Positions 23,653 to 32,478 of a stretch of 64,000 nucleotides of DNA are shown piece after piece (position 1 is the first letter of the stretch; the number at the start of each line of letters is the position of its first letter). The notes under the pieces are model-generated. The model made no database searches, was not told the origin of the DNA, and saw nothing but the letters and a program-made list of their open reading frames with translations. The translations under genes and the position numbers were made by a program. The stretch is taken from the NCBI RefSeq assembly GCF_030296695.1, contig NZ_AP027737.1, forward strand, positions 558,001 through 622,000. Reading direction: 5' to 3'. This DNA comes from Agromyces mangrovi (GTDB taxonomy: Bacteria > Actinomycetota > Actinomycetes > Actinomycetales > Microbacteriaceae).

Positions 23653-24861
23653 GTGAAACGCTACGCCGACCTGCTCCGCACCCCGGGAGTCGCTCGGATC
23701 ATCGCGGCACAGCTCACCGCCCGGTTCCCGTCGGGCATGCTGTCGCTCGCCTTCCTGCTCCACGTCGAGCGCGAGACCGGATCGTACGGGGCCGCCGGCC
23801 TCGTGCTCGCCGCCACCTCCGTCGGCCAGGCGGTCGCCGGGCCGCTCACCAGCCGCTTCATGGGGCGCTGGGGCATGCGACCCGTGCTCATCACGACGCT
23901 CGTCATCTGCGCGGCATCCGTCGTCGCCATCGCCGTGCTCCCGCTCACGGTTCCCCTCTACATGGCGATCGGCCTGGTCTGCGGCCTGTCGACGCCGCCC
24001 GTACAGCCCGCCGTGCGCACGATCTACCCGAAGATGGTGAACTCCCGGCAGCTCACGCCGCTGTTCTCGCTCGACGCGTCGGCGCAGGAGATCATCTGGG
24101 TCGTCGGCCCCGTCGTCACCACGTTCATCTCGACCCAGATCAGCACGGTCTGGGGCATCCTCACGGCCGCTGCGCTGCTCGTCGGCGGCGGCATCTGGTT
24201 CATCTCGTCGCCCGAGCTCGGGCGCGTCCGCATCCCGATGTCGAAGCGACGGTTCGGGGTGGTGCTCGGGCGGCCGCCGGTGCTGCTCGGCACGATCGTC
24301 GGGTTCCTCCTCATCGGCGCCTGCGCGGCGGTCGAGGCCGGGGTCGTGGCGGTCTTCGGGCACGACGGCGCCGAGGCCGGCATCGTGCTCGCCATCTTCG
24401 CCGTCGGCAGCCTGGCCGGCGGCCTGCTCTTCGGGCACATTCCGATCGGGCCGTGGGCGCTCGCCCGGCGCATGCTGATCGTGTTCGTCGGCGTCGCGGT
24501 CGCCGCGGCGGCCATGGAGTTCTGGTGGCTGGCAGCGACGCTGTTCGTCGCGGGCATCGGCATCGCGCCCGCGCTCGCCGTCATCTTCGCGATCGTGTCG
24601 GCGAGCGTGAAGTTCTCCGACACCGCCGAGGCGTACGGCTGGATCGGCACCGGCCAGCTCATCGGCGCCGCGCTCGGCTCGGCGGTCGCCGGCTTCCTGA
24701 TCGACGGCTACGGCCCGGTCGGCGCCTTCGTCGCGGCCGCGGTGCTCGCGTTCGTCGGCGTCCTCGTGCCCACGATCGGGCGGCGCTGGCACCCCGACCT
24801 GCGCGGGCGCGACGCGAGCCCGATCCCCGACACCGAACCCGTCACGATCACCCCGCACTGA
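23653..24861 (+). CDS. MFS transporter
   Basis: 402 residues with about 12 hydrophobic helices. The N-terminal half has the MFS loop 2-3 pattern (GPLTSRFMGRWGMRPVL). It resembles drug-efflux-type permeases of the 12-TM class; substrate unknown. The GTG at 23653 is six bases after TAGAGT (23641-23646), a leaderless configuration. It is divergent from the ArsR/SRPBCC operon and may share that operator. Confidence 0.88.
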   Translation: MKRYADLLRTPGVARIIAAQLTARFPSGMLSLAFLLHVERETGSYGAAGLVLAATSVGQAVAGPLTSRFMGRWGMRPVLITTLVICAASVVAIAVLPLTVPLYMAIGLVCGLSTPPVQPAVRTIYPKMVNSRQLTPLFSLDASAQEIIWVVGPVVTTFISTQISTVWGILTAAALLVGGGIWFISSPELGRVRIPMSKRRFGVVLGRPPVLLGTIVGFLLIGACAAVEAGVVAVFGHDGAEAGIVLAIFAVGSLAGGLLFGHIPIGPWALARRMLIVFVGVAVAAAAMEFWWLAATLFVAGIGIAPALAVIFAIVSASVKFSDTAEAYGWIGTGQLIGAALGSAVAGFLIDGYGPVGAFVAAAVLAFVGVLVPTIGRRWHPDLRGRDASPIPDTEPVTITPH

Positions 24862-25005
24862 CCACCCGCGGGGCCCCGCCAGACGAGCCGGGACGCCGCA
24901 ACGTTGTGCCCGCCCGGAAACCCGCCGAAAGTGCAACGCAACCGTGACCGGACTCCCAGACCGCTCGCAGTCACGGGGCTCGCGTGCGCCGCTACCGTGT
25001 GTGCC

Positions 25006-25992
25006 ATGAGACGCATCGCAGCCGCCGGAGCCGGCATCCTGCTCACCGCACTGGTCCTCACCGGGTGCTCGTTCTCGGCGAACGACTCGGCCACCGTGTC
25101 GGAGCCCGGCGTGGTCGGGCCCGAGGTGATGGGGCCCGACGGCGAGATGCAGCTGCGCGACGGCGACATGGCGATGGACGAGTTCGCCGAGGAGTCGTCG
25201 GGCGGTGCGGATGCCGCGGACGACCGCAGCGTCATCACGAACGGATCGGTGTCGATCACGGTCGACGACCCGATCGCCGCATCGCAGCGGGCCACCGGCA
25301 TCGTGACCGCGGCGGGCGGCCGCGTCGACAGCCGCACCGAGTACCCCGAGGCCGACAACCGGCAGGCGAGCGCGTCGCTGCTGCTGCGCATCCCCGCCGA
25401 GCGCCTCGACGCGACGCTGCAGGAGCTCCAGGAGCTCGGCACCGTGAACACCGTGTCGGTCAGCTCGACCGACGTGACGATGCAGGTCGAGGACCTCGAC
25501 GCGCGCATCGGCGCGCTCCAGACCTCGGTGAACCGCCTCACCCAGCTGCTCGCGCAGGCCGACGACATCTCCGACCTGATCACCATCGAGACCGAGCTCA
25601 CCAACCGGCAGGCGCAGCTCGACTCGCTCGTGGCCCAGCGCGCGGCGGTCGGCGACCAGGTCGAGTTCGCGACGGTCTGGCTCGAGCTCTACGCCCCCGG
25701 CATCGTGGCGCCGGCCGAGCCCGACTCGTTCTGGGACGGCGTCGTCGCCGGCTGGAACGCGCTCTGGGGCTTCCTCGGCGGGCTCATGGTCGCGTTCGGC
25801 GTGCTGGCCCCGTGGCTGCTCTTCCTCGCGGTGATCGCCGCGGTCGCGACCGGCATCGTGCTGCTCGCCGTGCGCGGCAGCCGCCGGTCGAACCGGGCCG
25901 CGCCGACGGCGGGGCCGGCTGCGCCGGAGGGGGCGACGGATGCCTCCGAGCCCGCGCCGACCGGCGACGGAGGCAGCGACGGCCGGGCGTAG
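25006..25992 (+). CDS. DUF4349 lipoprotein
   Basis: 328 residues. A signal peptide ends in the lipobox LVLTG-Cys21. The DUF4349 domain (about 70-235) has the typical NGSVSITVDD start and the ASLLLRIPAERLDATLQEL and coiled-coil TELTNRQAQLDSL segments; a C-terminal membrane helix lies near 262-295. Function unknown; location is the outer face of the membrane with a second anchor. The ATG at 25006 follows TACCGT (24993-24998) by seven bases, a leaderless pattern. The 144 bases between the MFS gene and this start hold nothing else recognisable. Confidence 0.87.
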   Translation: MRRIAAAGAGILLTALVLTGCSFSANDSATVSEPGVVGPEVMGPDGEMQLRDGDMAMDEFAEESSGGADAADDRSVITNGSVSITVDDPIAASQRATGIVTAAGGRVDSRTEYPEADNRQASASLLLRIPAERLDATLQELQELGTVNTVSVSSTDVTMQVEDLDARIGALQTSVNRLTQLLAQADDISDLITIETELTNRQAQLDSLVAQRAAVGDQVEFATVWLELYAPGIVAPAEPDSFWDGVVAGWNALWGFLGGLMVAFGVLAPWLLFLAVIAAVATGIVLLAVRGSRRSNRAAPTAGPAAPEGATDASEPAPTGDGGSDGRA

Positions 25993-26001
25993 TCTGGCGG
26001 C

Positions 26002-27159
26002 GTGACCGTCGACGATGTCCTGACCGAGGGGCTGCTCACCCGCATCCGCGCCCGTGCTGCCGACTACGACCGCGAGAACCGCTTCTTCGACGAGGACCTC
26101 GCCGAGCTCCGCGAGGCGGGGTACCTGCGGGCGCTCGTGCCGGTCGAGCTCGGCGGCCTCGGCTGGAGCCTCGGCGACGCGCTGCAGGCGCAGGCGCGGC
26201 TCGCGGGAGCGGCCCCGGCGACGGCGCTCGGCGTGAACATGCACCTGGTCTGGACGGGGGTCGCGAAGATCCTCGCCGACCGCGGCGACGACACGCTGGG
26301 CTTCCTGCAGCGCGAGGCGGCCGACGGCGAGGTGTTCGCGTTCGGCATCAGCGAGGCGGGCAACGACCTCATGCTCTTCGGCTCGCGCTCCGAGGCCAGG
26401 CCCCAGCCCGACGGCGGGTACCGGTTCCACGGCCGGAAGATCTTCACGTCGATGTCGCCCGCGTGGACCCGGCTCGGCACCATGGGCCTCGACACCTGGT
26501 CGTCGGATGCCCCGAAGATCGTCTACGCCTTCATCGACCGCGACGACCCCGACGTGTCGAGCCTCGACGACTGGGACACGATCGGCATGCGCGCGAGCCA
26601 GAGCCGCACGACCGTGCTCGACGGCGCCTTCGCGCCCGCCGACCGGGTGGTGCGCCGGCTCGATCCGGAACCGAACGCCGACCCGTTCGTGTTCGGCATC
26701 TTCGCCGCCTTCGAGCTGCTGCTCGCGGCCGTGTACACCGGCATCGGCGACCGGGCGCTCGAGCTCGCGGTGGAGGCCGCGCACGCGCGGACCTCGATGA
26801 AGTTCGATGGCCGGAAGCTCGCGCACGACCCGGACATCCGCCGCCGCGTGGCATCCGCCGCCATCGCGCAGGACGCGCTGGCACCGCAGCTCGCCGCGCT
26901 CGCGCACGACGTCGACGCGCTCGCCGACCACGGGCCGCGCTGGTTCCCGAAGCTCTCGGGAATGAAGGTGCGCGCGACCGAGACCGCCCGGGCCACGGTC
27001 GACCAGGCGATCCGCGTCGCCGGCGGGCGGACCTTCTTCGCGGGCGACGAGCTGGGGCGGCTCTCCCGCGATGTGCTCGCGGGCATCTTCCACCCCTCCG
27101 ACGACGAGTCTGCGCACGCGACCGTCGCGAACGCGTGGCTCGGGCCGATCCCCGAGTGA
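26002..27159 (+). CDS. Acyl-CoA dehydrogenase family protein
   Basis: 385 residues with an acyl-CoA dehydrogenase layout: N-terminal helical domain (ELREAGYLRALVPVELGGLGW), a middle beta-domain (AFGISEAGND, YRFHGRKIFTS) and a C-terminal helical domain (IRVAGGRTFFAGDELGRLSRD). FAD-dependent oxidation of an acyl-CoA or related flavoprotein chemistry is expected; the substrate is unknown and I cannot place the catalytic base with confidence. The GTG at 26002 is six bases after TAGTCT, whose first three bases are the stop codon of the preceding gene. Confidence 0.88.
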   Translation: MTVDDVLTEGLLTRIRARAADYDRENRFFDEDLAELREAGYLRALVPVELGGLGWSLGDALQAQARLAGAAPATALGVNMHLVWTGVAKILADRGDDTLGFLQREAADGEVFAFGISEAGNDLMLFGSRSEARPQPDGGYRFHGRKIFTSMSPAWTRLGTMGLDTWSSDAPKIVYAFIDRDDPDVSSLDDWDTIGMRASQSRTTVLDGAFAPADRVVRRLDPEPNADPFVFGIFAAFELLLAAVYTGIGDRALELAVEAAHARTSMKFDGRKLAHDPDIRRRVASAAIAQDALAPQLAALAHDVDALADHGPRWFPKLSGMKVRATETARATVDQAIRVAGGRTFFAGDELGRLSRDVLAGIFHPSDDESAHATVANAWLGPIPE

Positions 27160-27234
27160 CCGGCCGCACCGGGCGGCCTCGCTAGACTCGGACGCAGCCG
27201 CGCAGCGACGCGGACCGACCGCGAGAGGCCCCCA

Positions 27235-27411
27235 ATGAACGTGTTCGCATTCGTCATCGCCATGCTGCTCTTCCTGCTCGGCATGCTCGCGTTCGGCATG
27301 GCCTTCGTCGCCACCGGCTTCGAGACGCTCGTCTTCGCCGGTGGAATCCTGCTCATCGCGGTCTCGCTCGCGATCCCGTTCCACCTGCTCGGCCGCACCG
27401 ACGGGGCCTGA
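27235..27411 (+). CDS. Small membrane protein, 58 residues
   Basis: The ATG at 27235 opens MNVFAFVIAMLLFLLGMLAF and the protein ends HLLGRTDGA. Two hydrophobic helices (about 3-24 and 31-52) are joined by a short turn, with no charged residue until the last few positions. A GAGAGG precedes the start, and TAGACT at 27183-27188 is a likely -10. Not recognised; the high hydrophobicity and codon use support a real gene. Confidence 0.65.
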   Translation: MNVFAFVIAMLLFLLGMLAFGMAFVATGFETLVFAGGILLIAVSLAIPFHLLGRTDGA

Positions 27412-27480
27412 CGGGCACGGCCTGATCACAGGTCGACGCGCGGGCGCCCCGGCGACCTCGCGCGCGGCTAGAGTCGAACC

Positions 27481-27975
27481 GTGGGCGTGAGAATCGAGAA
27501 GGTCGACCTGCCGGGCATCGGCGTCCGGCACGACCTCGTGACCGACGCGGGTCGGCGCATCAGCGTCGTCTCGCTGCGCGACGGCGAGCATGACCTCGGC
27601 GTCTTCGACCGGGACGACCCGGACACCTGCCGGGAGACGGTCGCGCTGAGCGACGACGAGGCCTCGGCGCTGGCGGACCTGCTCGGGGCATCGGTGATGA
27701 TGTCGCGGCTGACGAGCTTCGCCGACGGATCCACCGGCGTCTTCACCGAGCAGCTGGAGCTGCCGACCGACTCGCCGTACCTGAACGCGCGCCTCGGCGA
27801 CACGCAGATGCGCACGCGCACGAGCGTGTCGATCGTCGCGATCGTGCGCGACGGCACGGTGGTGCCGTCGCCGACGCCGGCCGAGGTGCTGCGCGCGCGC
27901 GACGTCATCGTCGCCGTCGGCACGCGCGAGGGCCTCGACGCGGCCTCCCGCCTGATCGCACACGGCCCCGGCTGA
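27481..27975 (+). CDS. TrkA-C domain regulatory subunit of a cation/proton antiporter (KhtT-like)
   Basis: 164 residues. The N-terminal half (GVRHDLVTDAGRRISVV...GVFDRDDPD) and the C-terminal TrkA-C domain (about 83-160, SIVAIVRDGTVVPSPTP, VIVAVGTREGL) match KhtT-type soluble subunits, which gate the partner antiporter in response to pH or nucleotide. The partner follows 13 bases downstream. The GTG at 27481 is six bases after TAGAGT (27469-27474), so the operon message is probably leaderless. Confidence 0.88.
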   Translation: MGVRIEKVDLPGIGVRHDLVTDAGRRISVVSLRDGEHDLGVFDRDDPDTCRETVALSDDEASALADLLGASVMMSRLTSFADGSTGVFTEQLELPTDSPYLNARLGDTQMRTRTSVSIVAIVRDGTVVPSPTPAEVLRARDVIVAVGTREGLDAASRLIAHGPG

Positions 27976-27988
27976 GACGGGGGCGCCG

Positions 27989-29170
27989 ATGCATGAGACG
28001 ACGCTGATCCTCATCGAGGTCGGCGCCCTCCTGCTCGGCATGAGCCTGCTCGGGCGGTTCGCGATCCGCGTCGGCATCTCGCCGATCCCGCTCTACCTGC
28101 TCGTCGGGCTGCTGTTCGGCGAGGGCGGCGTGCTGCCGCTCGACGCCAGCGAGGAGTTCTTCGAGGTCGGCGCCGAGATCGGCGTCATCCTGCTGCTCGC
28201 CCTGCTCGGGCTGGAGTACACGGCCGAGGAGCTGTTCACCAACCTCCGGCAATCGAAGTACGCCGGATTCATCGACGCCGTGCTCAACGCGACGCCCGGT
28301 GCCGTCTGCGCACTCATGCTCGGCTGGAGCCCGGTCGCCGCGGTCGCGCTCGCGGGCGTGACGTGGATCTCGTCGTCGGGCGTGATCGCCAAGCTCATGC
28401 GCGACCTCGGGCGCCTGAGCAACCGCGAGACGCCGACGATCCTGGCGATCCTCGTCATCGAGGACCTCGCGATGGCGTTCTACCTGCCCGTGCTCTCGGC
28501 GCTGGTCGTCGGCGTCAGCCTGCTCGAGGGCGCGGTGGCGGTCGCGGTCGCGGTCGCCGTGGTCTCGATCATCCTGTTCGTGGCCTTCCGGCACGGCCAC
28601 GTCGTGTCGCGGTTCTTCTCGACCGAGCACGCGGAGCCGCTGCTGCTCGGCGTGCTCGGGCTCACCATGCTCGTGGCGGGGCTGGCCGCGCAGGTCAACG
28701 TGTCCGCCGCGGTCGGTGCGTTCCTCGTCGGCATCGCGCTGTCGGGCCGCGTGGCGCACTCGGCGTCCCAGCTGCTCACCCCGCTCCGCGACCTGTTCGC
28801 GGCGATCTTCTTCGTCTTCTTCGGCCTCGCGACCGATTCGAGCGAGCTGCTGCGGATGCTGCTGCCGGCGGCGCTGCTCGCCGTCGCGACCATGGCCACG
28901 AAGACCCTCACCGGCTACCTCGCGGCCAAGCGCGCGGGCATCGGCCCGCTCGGCCGCTGGCGCGCCGGGTTCTCGCTGACGCCGCGCGGCGAGTTCTCGA
29001 TCGTCATCGCCGGGCTCGCGATCAGCGCCGGCGTGGCCCCGGACATCGCGCCGCTCGCGACGGCGTACGTGCTCATCACGATCATCGGCGGCTCGATGCT
29101 CGCGCGCCTGCCCGACGCCAATTGGTTCCGTACCCTGGTCGTGGCCGGCGCGTCGCGCGCGACGAAGTAG
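27989..29170 (+). CDS. Cation:proton antiporter, CPA2 family (KhtU-like)
   Basis: 393 residues with about 12-13 membrane helices and the CPA2 hallmarks: PLYLLVGLLFGEGG early, GLEYTAEEL, the ion-path segment TWISSSGVIAKL, IEDLAMAF and FFVFFGLATDS. Together with the upstream TrkA-C protein it should form a K+(or Na+)/H+ exchanger of the KhtTU type. No N-terminal RCK domain is fused, in line with the separate regulatory subunit. Confidence 0.9.
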   Translation: MHETTLILIEVGALLLGMSLLGRFAIRVGISPIPLYLLVGLLFGEGGVLPLDASEEFFEVGAEIGVILLLALLGLEYTAEELFTNLRQSKYAGFIDAVLNATPGAVCALMLGWSPVAAVALAGVTWISSSGVIAKLMRDLGRLSNRETPTILAILVIEDLAMAFYLPVLSALVVGVSLLEGAVAVAVAVAVVSIILFVAFRHGHVVSRFFSTEHAEPLLLGVLGLTMLVAGLAAQVNVSAAVGAFLVGIALSGRVAHSASQLLTPLRDLFAAIFFVFFGLATDSSELLRMLLPAALLAVATMATKTLTGYLAAKRAGIGPLGRWRAGFSLTPRGEFSIVIAGLAISAGVAPDIAPLATAYVLITIIGGSMLARLPDANWFRTLVVAGASRATK

Positions 29171-29173
29171 GCC

Positions 29174-29194
29174 CGGCCGGTCGGTTCCCGGCCG
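29174..29194. terminator. Possible bidirectional terminator hairpin
   Basis: CGGCCGG (29174-29180) pairs perfectly with CCGGCCG (29188-29194) across a 7-base loop, placed exactly in the 31-base gap between the convergent antiporter and LLM oxidoreductase genes. There is no U-tract. Confidence 0.45.
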
Positions 29195-29201
29195 CGACCG
29201 C

Positions 29202-30245
29202 TCAGGCGGACTCCGCCAGCAGTTCCCGCACGCGCGGCACGACCTGGGTGCCGTAGCGCTCGATCGAACCCATCATGAGTTCGTGCGGCAGCGTGCCGTT
29301 CGAGACCTTCAGGTCGAAGCGCGAGACGCCGATGGCGCGCACGGCAGCGGCGATCTTCTGCGCGACCGTCTCGGGCGAGCCCGCGTAGAGGGCGCCGTGC
29401 GGCCCCGCCTCCTGCTCGAAGTGCGCGCGGGTGATCGGGCCCCAGCCGCGCTCGCGGCCGATGCGCCCCATGATGTCGGCGTAGTGCGGCCAGAGCTCGT
29501 CGCGCGCCTGCTCGTCGGTGTCGGCGATGTGACCGGGCGAGTGCACCGCGACGGGCAGCTCCTGGCGACCGAACTGCCCGAGCGCCTTGCGGTAGAGCTC
29601 GGCGAGCGGCGCGAAGCGCGCCGGGGAGCCGCCGATGATCGCGAGCACGAGCGGCAGTCCGTAGTGCGCGGCGCGCACGACCGACTCGGGGCTGCCGCCG
29701 ACGCCGATCCAAGTGCGCAGGCGACCGTGCTCGACGTGCGGGTAGACGGTGCGTCCGTCGATCGACGGACGCAGCTTCCCCTCCCAGGTGACGGGCTCCT
29801 GCTCGAGCAGCTTCGCGAACAGCTCGACCTTCTCCTCGAACAGTGCCTCGTACTGCCCGAGGTCGTAGCCGAACAGAGGGAACGACTCGGTGAACGAGCC
29901 GCGCCCGAGGATCACCTCGGCGCGGCCGCCGGTGATGCCGTCGAGGGTCGCGAAGCGCTGGAACACGCGCACCGGGTCGTCGGAGCTCAGCACCGTGACC
30001 GCGCTGCCGAGCTGGATGCGCTCGGTGCGCGCACCGATCGCCGCGAGCACGACCTCGGGCGCCGAGACCGCGAAGTCCTCCCGGTGGTGCTCGCCGACGC
30101 CGAAGAAGTCGAGGCCGGCCCGCTCGGCGGCCACGCCCTCCTCCACGACGTTGCGCAGCACCTGCGCCTGGCTGAGCGGCTCGCCCGCGGCATCCGTCGT
30201 CACGTCGCCGAACGTGTCGACCCCGAACTCGACCTGCGTGTCCAT
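29202..30245 (-). CDS. LLM class flavin-dependent oxidoreductase
   Basis: 347 residues, a luciferase-like TIM-barrel monooxygenase fold using FMN or F420. Family landmarks are the N-terminal FGVDTFGDV, FFGVGEHH, TERIQLGSAVTVLSSDDPVR, GRAEVILGRGSF and the C-terminal GSPETVAQKI. Substrate unknown. The ATG at 30245 has a strong ribosome-binding site on the minus strand (GGAGGGGAGC). It is divergent from an NAD(P)-binding F420-reductase-like gene, so an F420- or flavin-linked redox pair is possible. Confidence 0.92.
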   Translation of the reverse strand: MDTQVEFGVDTFGDVTTDAAGEPLSQAQVLRNVVEEGVAAERAGLDFFGVGEHHREDFAVSAPEVVLAAIGARTERIQLGSAVTVLSSDDPVRVFQRFATLDGITGGRAEVILGRGSFTESFPLFGYDLGQYEALFEEKVELFAKLLEQEPVTWEGKLRPSIDGRTVYPHVEHGRLRTWIGVGGSPESVVRAAHYGLPLVLAIIGGSPARFAPLAELYRKALGQFGRQELPVAVHSPGHIADTDEQARDELWPHYADIMGRIGRERGWGPITRAHFEQEAGPHGALYAGSPETVAQKIAAAVRAIGVSRFDLKVSNGTLPHELMMGSIERYGTQVVPRVRELLAESA

Positions 30246-30270
30246 CGTGCTCCCCTCCGCCGCGGCGGTG

Positions 30271-30294
30271 TTCCATGCGTTCGCATGTTCCGAA
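30271..30294. promoter_or_regulatory. Possible divergent operator
   Basis: ATGCG-TT-CGCAT (30275-30286) is an inverted repeat flanked on both sides by GTTCC. It lies in the divergent region between the LLM oxidoreductase and the NAD(P)-binding gene. No regulator gene adjoins it, so the role is inferred only from symmetry and position. Confidence 0.35.
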
Positions 30295-30364
30295 CGCGCG
30301 CACCACCCGCGCCTATTCCAGCACGAGCGGGAATCCCGCACCGGTGCGTCCGGTTGCACCTCGT

Positions 30365-31048
30365 GTGCAGGAGCGTCCCCACCCCCGGTCCGCGTTCGGC
30401 CGCCGCGTCGTCGGCATCATCGGCGTCGGCAAGGTCGGCAGTGCGCTGGCGCGCCTCGCGATCGCGGCCGGCTACGAGGTGCTCGTGGCGGGTTCGCCGC
30501 GCCAGCTCGCGCTCGCGCTGCTGGTCGACACGGTCGCGCCGGGGGCGCAGGTGACGGATGCCTCCGAGCTGGCGCGCCGGGCCGACCTCGTGATCGTGGC
30601 GGTGCCGTTCGCCAAGGTCGACTCGGTCGACTGGCGCCTGCTCGACGGGAAGATCGTGGTCGACGCGACGAACTACTGGCCGCCGATCGACGGCGTGCTC
30701 GCCGACGTCGAGGCCGACGGCCGCTCGACCGCCGAGCAGCACGCCGACCTGAACCCCGCGGCACGCGTCGTCAAGTCGCTCAACCACCTCGGCTACCACG
30801 ACATGGAGGAGGACGAGCGGCCCGCGGGCGATCCGCTGCGGCGCGCGATCGCGGTGGCGGGCGACGCCGCCGATGCGAAGGCCGTCGTGGCCGACTTCGT
30901 CGACGCGATCGGGTTCGACCCGGTCGACGCCGGCCCGCTCGCATCCGGTCGCCTGCTCGAGCCCGGCCACCTGGTCTTCGGCCGCGAGCTCGACCGCGAC
31001 GAGCTGCGCCACGCGCTCGCGCAGGAGGGCGCGACGCGGCTGGTCTAG
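30365..31048 (+). CDS. NAD(P)-binding oxidoreductase, F420-dependent NADP reductase-like
   Basis: 227 residues from the GTG at 30365. The N-terminal Rossmann motif VVGIIGVGKVGSALARLAIAAGYEVLVAG and the domain size match the NADPH:F420 oxidoreductase-like family; VVDATNYWPP and VVKSLNHLGYHDM are further family blocks. It could transfer hydride between NADPH and a deazaflavin or a related substrate. The start is uncertain: the reading frame stays open to an ATG at 30275, but that stretch contains the palindrome and looks non-coding. Its TAG stop forms part of the -10 of the next gene. Confidence 0.75.
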   Translation: MQERPHPRSAFGRRVVGIIGVGKVGSALARLAIAAGYEVLVAGSPRQLALALLVDTVAPGAQVTDASELARRADLVIVAVPFAKVDSVDWRLLDGKIVVDATNYWPPIDGVLADVEADGRSTAEQHADLNPAARVVKSLNHLGYHDMEEDERPAGDPLRRAIAVAGDAADAKAVVADFVDAIGFDPVDAGPLASGRLLEPGHLVFGRELDRDELRHALAQEGATRLV

Positions 31049-31057
31049 GGTGTGCTG

Positions 31058-32401
31058 GTGCCCGCAGCATCCGTCACGCCCCGCCCGGGAGCGCCCGAGC
31101 GCCTCGCCCGCATGATCGCCCTGCCGACCGTCTCGGCCGAGCTGGACGCCGTCGGGCGCGAGCCGTTCGAGGCGTTCGCACGGCTGCTCGAGGAGGAGTA
31201 CCCGCTCGTGCACGCGCACCTCGAGCGCGAGCGGCCGAGCGAGTTCGGCCTGCTCTACCGCTGGCCGGGGCGCAGCGACGAGCGCCCGGTCGTGCTCATG
31301 GCGCACTACGACGTCGTGCCCGCGCGGGCGGAGGACGGCTGGACCCACGATCCGTTCGCGGGCGTCGTCGCGGACGGGGCCGTGCACGGCCGCGGCACGC
31401 TCGACGACAAGGGTCCGCTCCTCGTGATCCTCGAGGCGGTCGAGAACCTGCTCGCGGCCGGGTTCGCACCCGCGCAGGACGTGTACCTCTCCTTCGGCGG
31501 CAACGAGGAGTCGTATGGCGACGCGGCCCCCATCGCCTCGGACCTGCTGCACGAGCGCGGCATCCGCCCCTGGCTCGTGCTCGACGAGGGCGGCGCGGTC
31601 ATCGACGACCCCATGTCGTGGGTGCACGTGCGCTCCGCCATGGTCGGCGTCGCCGAGAAGGGAATCATGACCGTGGTGCTGCGGGCCGACGGCGTCGGCG
31701 GGCACGCGTCGGCGCCCCGCGGCACGACCGCCACGGCGCGCATCGCCCGCGCGGTGCGCCGCCTCGAGCGCAACCCGTTCCGGCCGCGGCTGCCGCGCTC
31801 GGCGCGCGACATGCTCGGCACGTTCGCCGCGCACGCCTCCGGCTCGGCGCGGCTCGCGCTGCGCGCGTTGGCGGCGGTGCCGTGGCTCACCGCACGCGTG
31901 TTCGCGCGCATGGGCGGCGAGCCCGCCGCGATGGTGCGCACGACCCTCGCGGTCACGATGCTCTCGGGCGGCAGCGCGCCGAACGTGCTGCCCGCCGGGG
32001 CGTCCGCCACCCTCAACCTGCGTCTCGCGCCCGGCACCACGACCGCGCAGGTACTGCGACGGCTGCGTCGCGTGATCGGCGATCGCCACGTGCGCATCGA
32101 GGTGCCCGAGGCCAGCGACCCGTCGCCCGAGTCGCCGGCCGACAACGCGCAGTTCGACGCGATCCGCGCCGCCGTCGGAGCGGCCCACCCCGACGCGGTC
32201 ACGGTGCCGTACCTCATGATGCAGGCCACCGACTCGCGCTGGTTCCACCGCTACACGCCGGCGACCTACCGGTTCGCGCCGCTCGCGATGGACGCGGGGC
32301 AGCGCGCCGCGATCCACGGCGTCGACGAATGGGTGTCGATCGACAGCCTCGAACGCGGCGAGCGGTTCCACCGGGCGCTGCTCACAGCGTTGCCGGACTG
32401 A
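31058..32401 (+). CDS. M20 family metallopeptidase
   Basis: 447 residues. Zinc-dependent hydrolase of the M20 (carboxypeptidase/dipeptidase) family: MAHYDVVPA (metal His and catalytic Asp), GRGTLDDKGPL (bridging Asp), GGNEESYG (catalytic and metal Glu), VLDEGGA (Asp) and the dimerisation-domain GVGGHASAP. It resembles carboxypeptidase PM20-type proteins. I chose the GTG at 31058 because TAGGGT (31046-31051) precedes it by six bases, a leaderless arrangement; a GTG at 31052 is the alternative. Confidence 0.88.
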   Translation: MPAASVTPRPGAPERLARMIALPTVSAELDAVGREPFEAFARLLEEEYPLVHAHLERERPSEFGLLYRWPGRSDERPVVLMAHYDVVPARAEDGWTHDPFAGVVADGAVHGRGTLDDKGPLLVILEAVENLLAAGFAPAQDVYLSFGGNEESYGDAAPIASDLLHERGIRPWLVLDEGGAVIDDPMSWVHVRSAMVGVAEKGIMTVVLRADGVGGHASAPRGTTATARIARAVRRLERNPFRPRLPRSARDMLGTFAAHASGSARLALRALAAVPWLTARVFARMGGEPAAMVRTTLAVTMLSGGSAPNVLPAGASATLNLRLAPGTTTAQVLRRLRRVIGDRHVRIEVPEASDPSPESPADNAQFDAIRAAVGAAHPDAVTVPYLMMQATDSRWFHRYTPATYRFAPLAMDAGQRAAIHGVDEWVSIDSLERGERFHRALLTALPD

Positions 32402-32478
32402 GCCCGAACCGGGCTAGGGTGTTCGCACCCGGTTCGACCCGGTCCCTCCCGCAGCACCCCGCACCACTGGAGCATCCC

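Noticed and set aside
25921..25990. CRISPR-like or tandem repeats in GC-rich stretches
   Set aside because: Repeated short GC words come from Ala/Glu/Pro-rich codons; there is no regular spacer pattern anywhere in the window.
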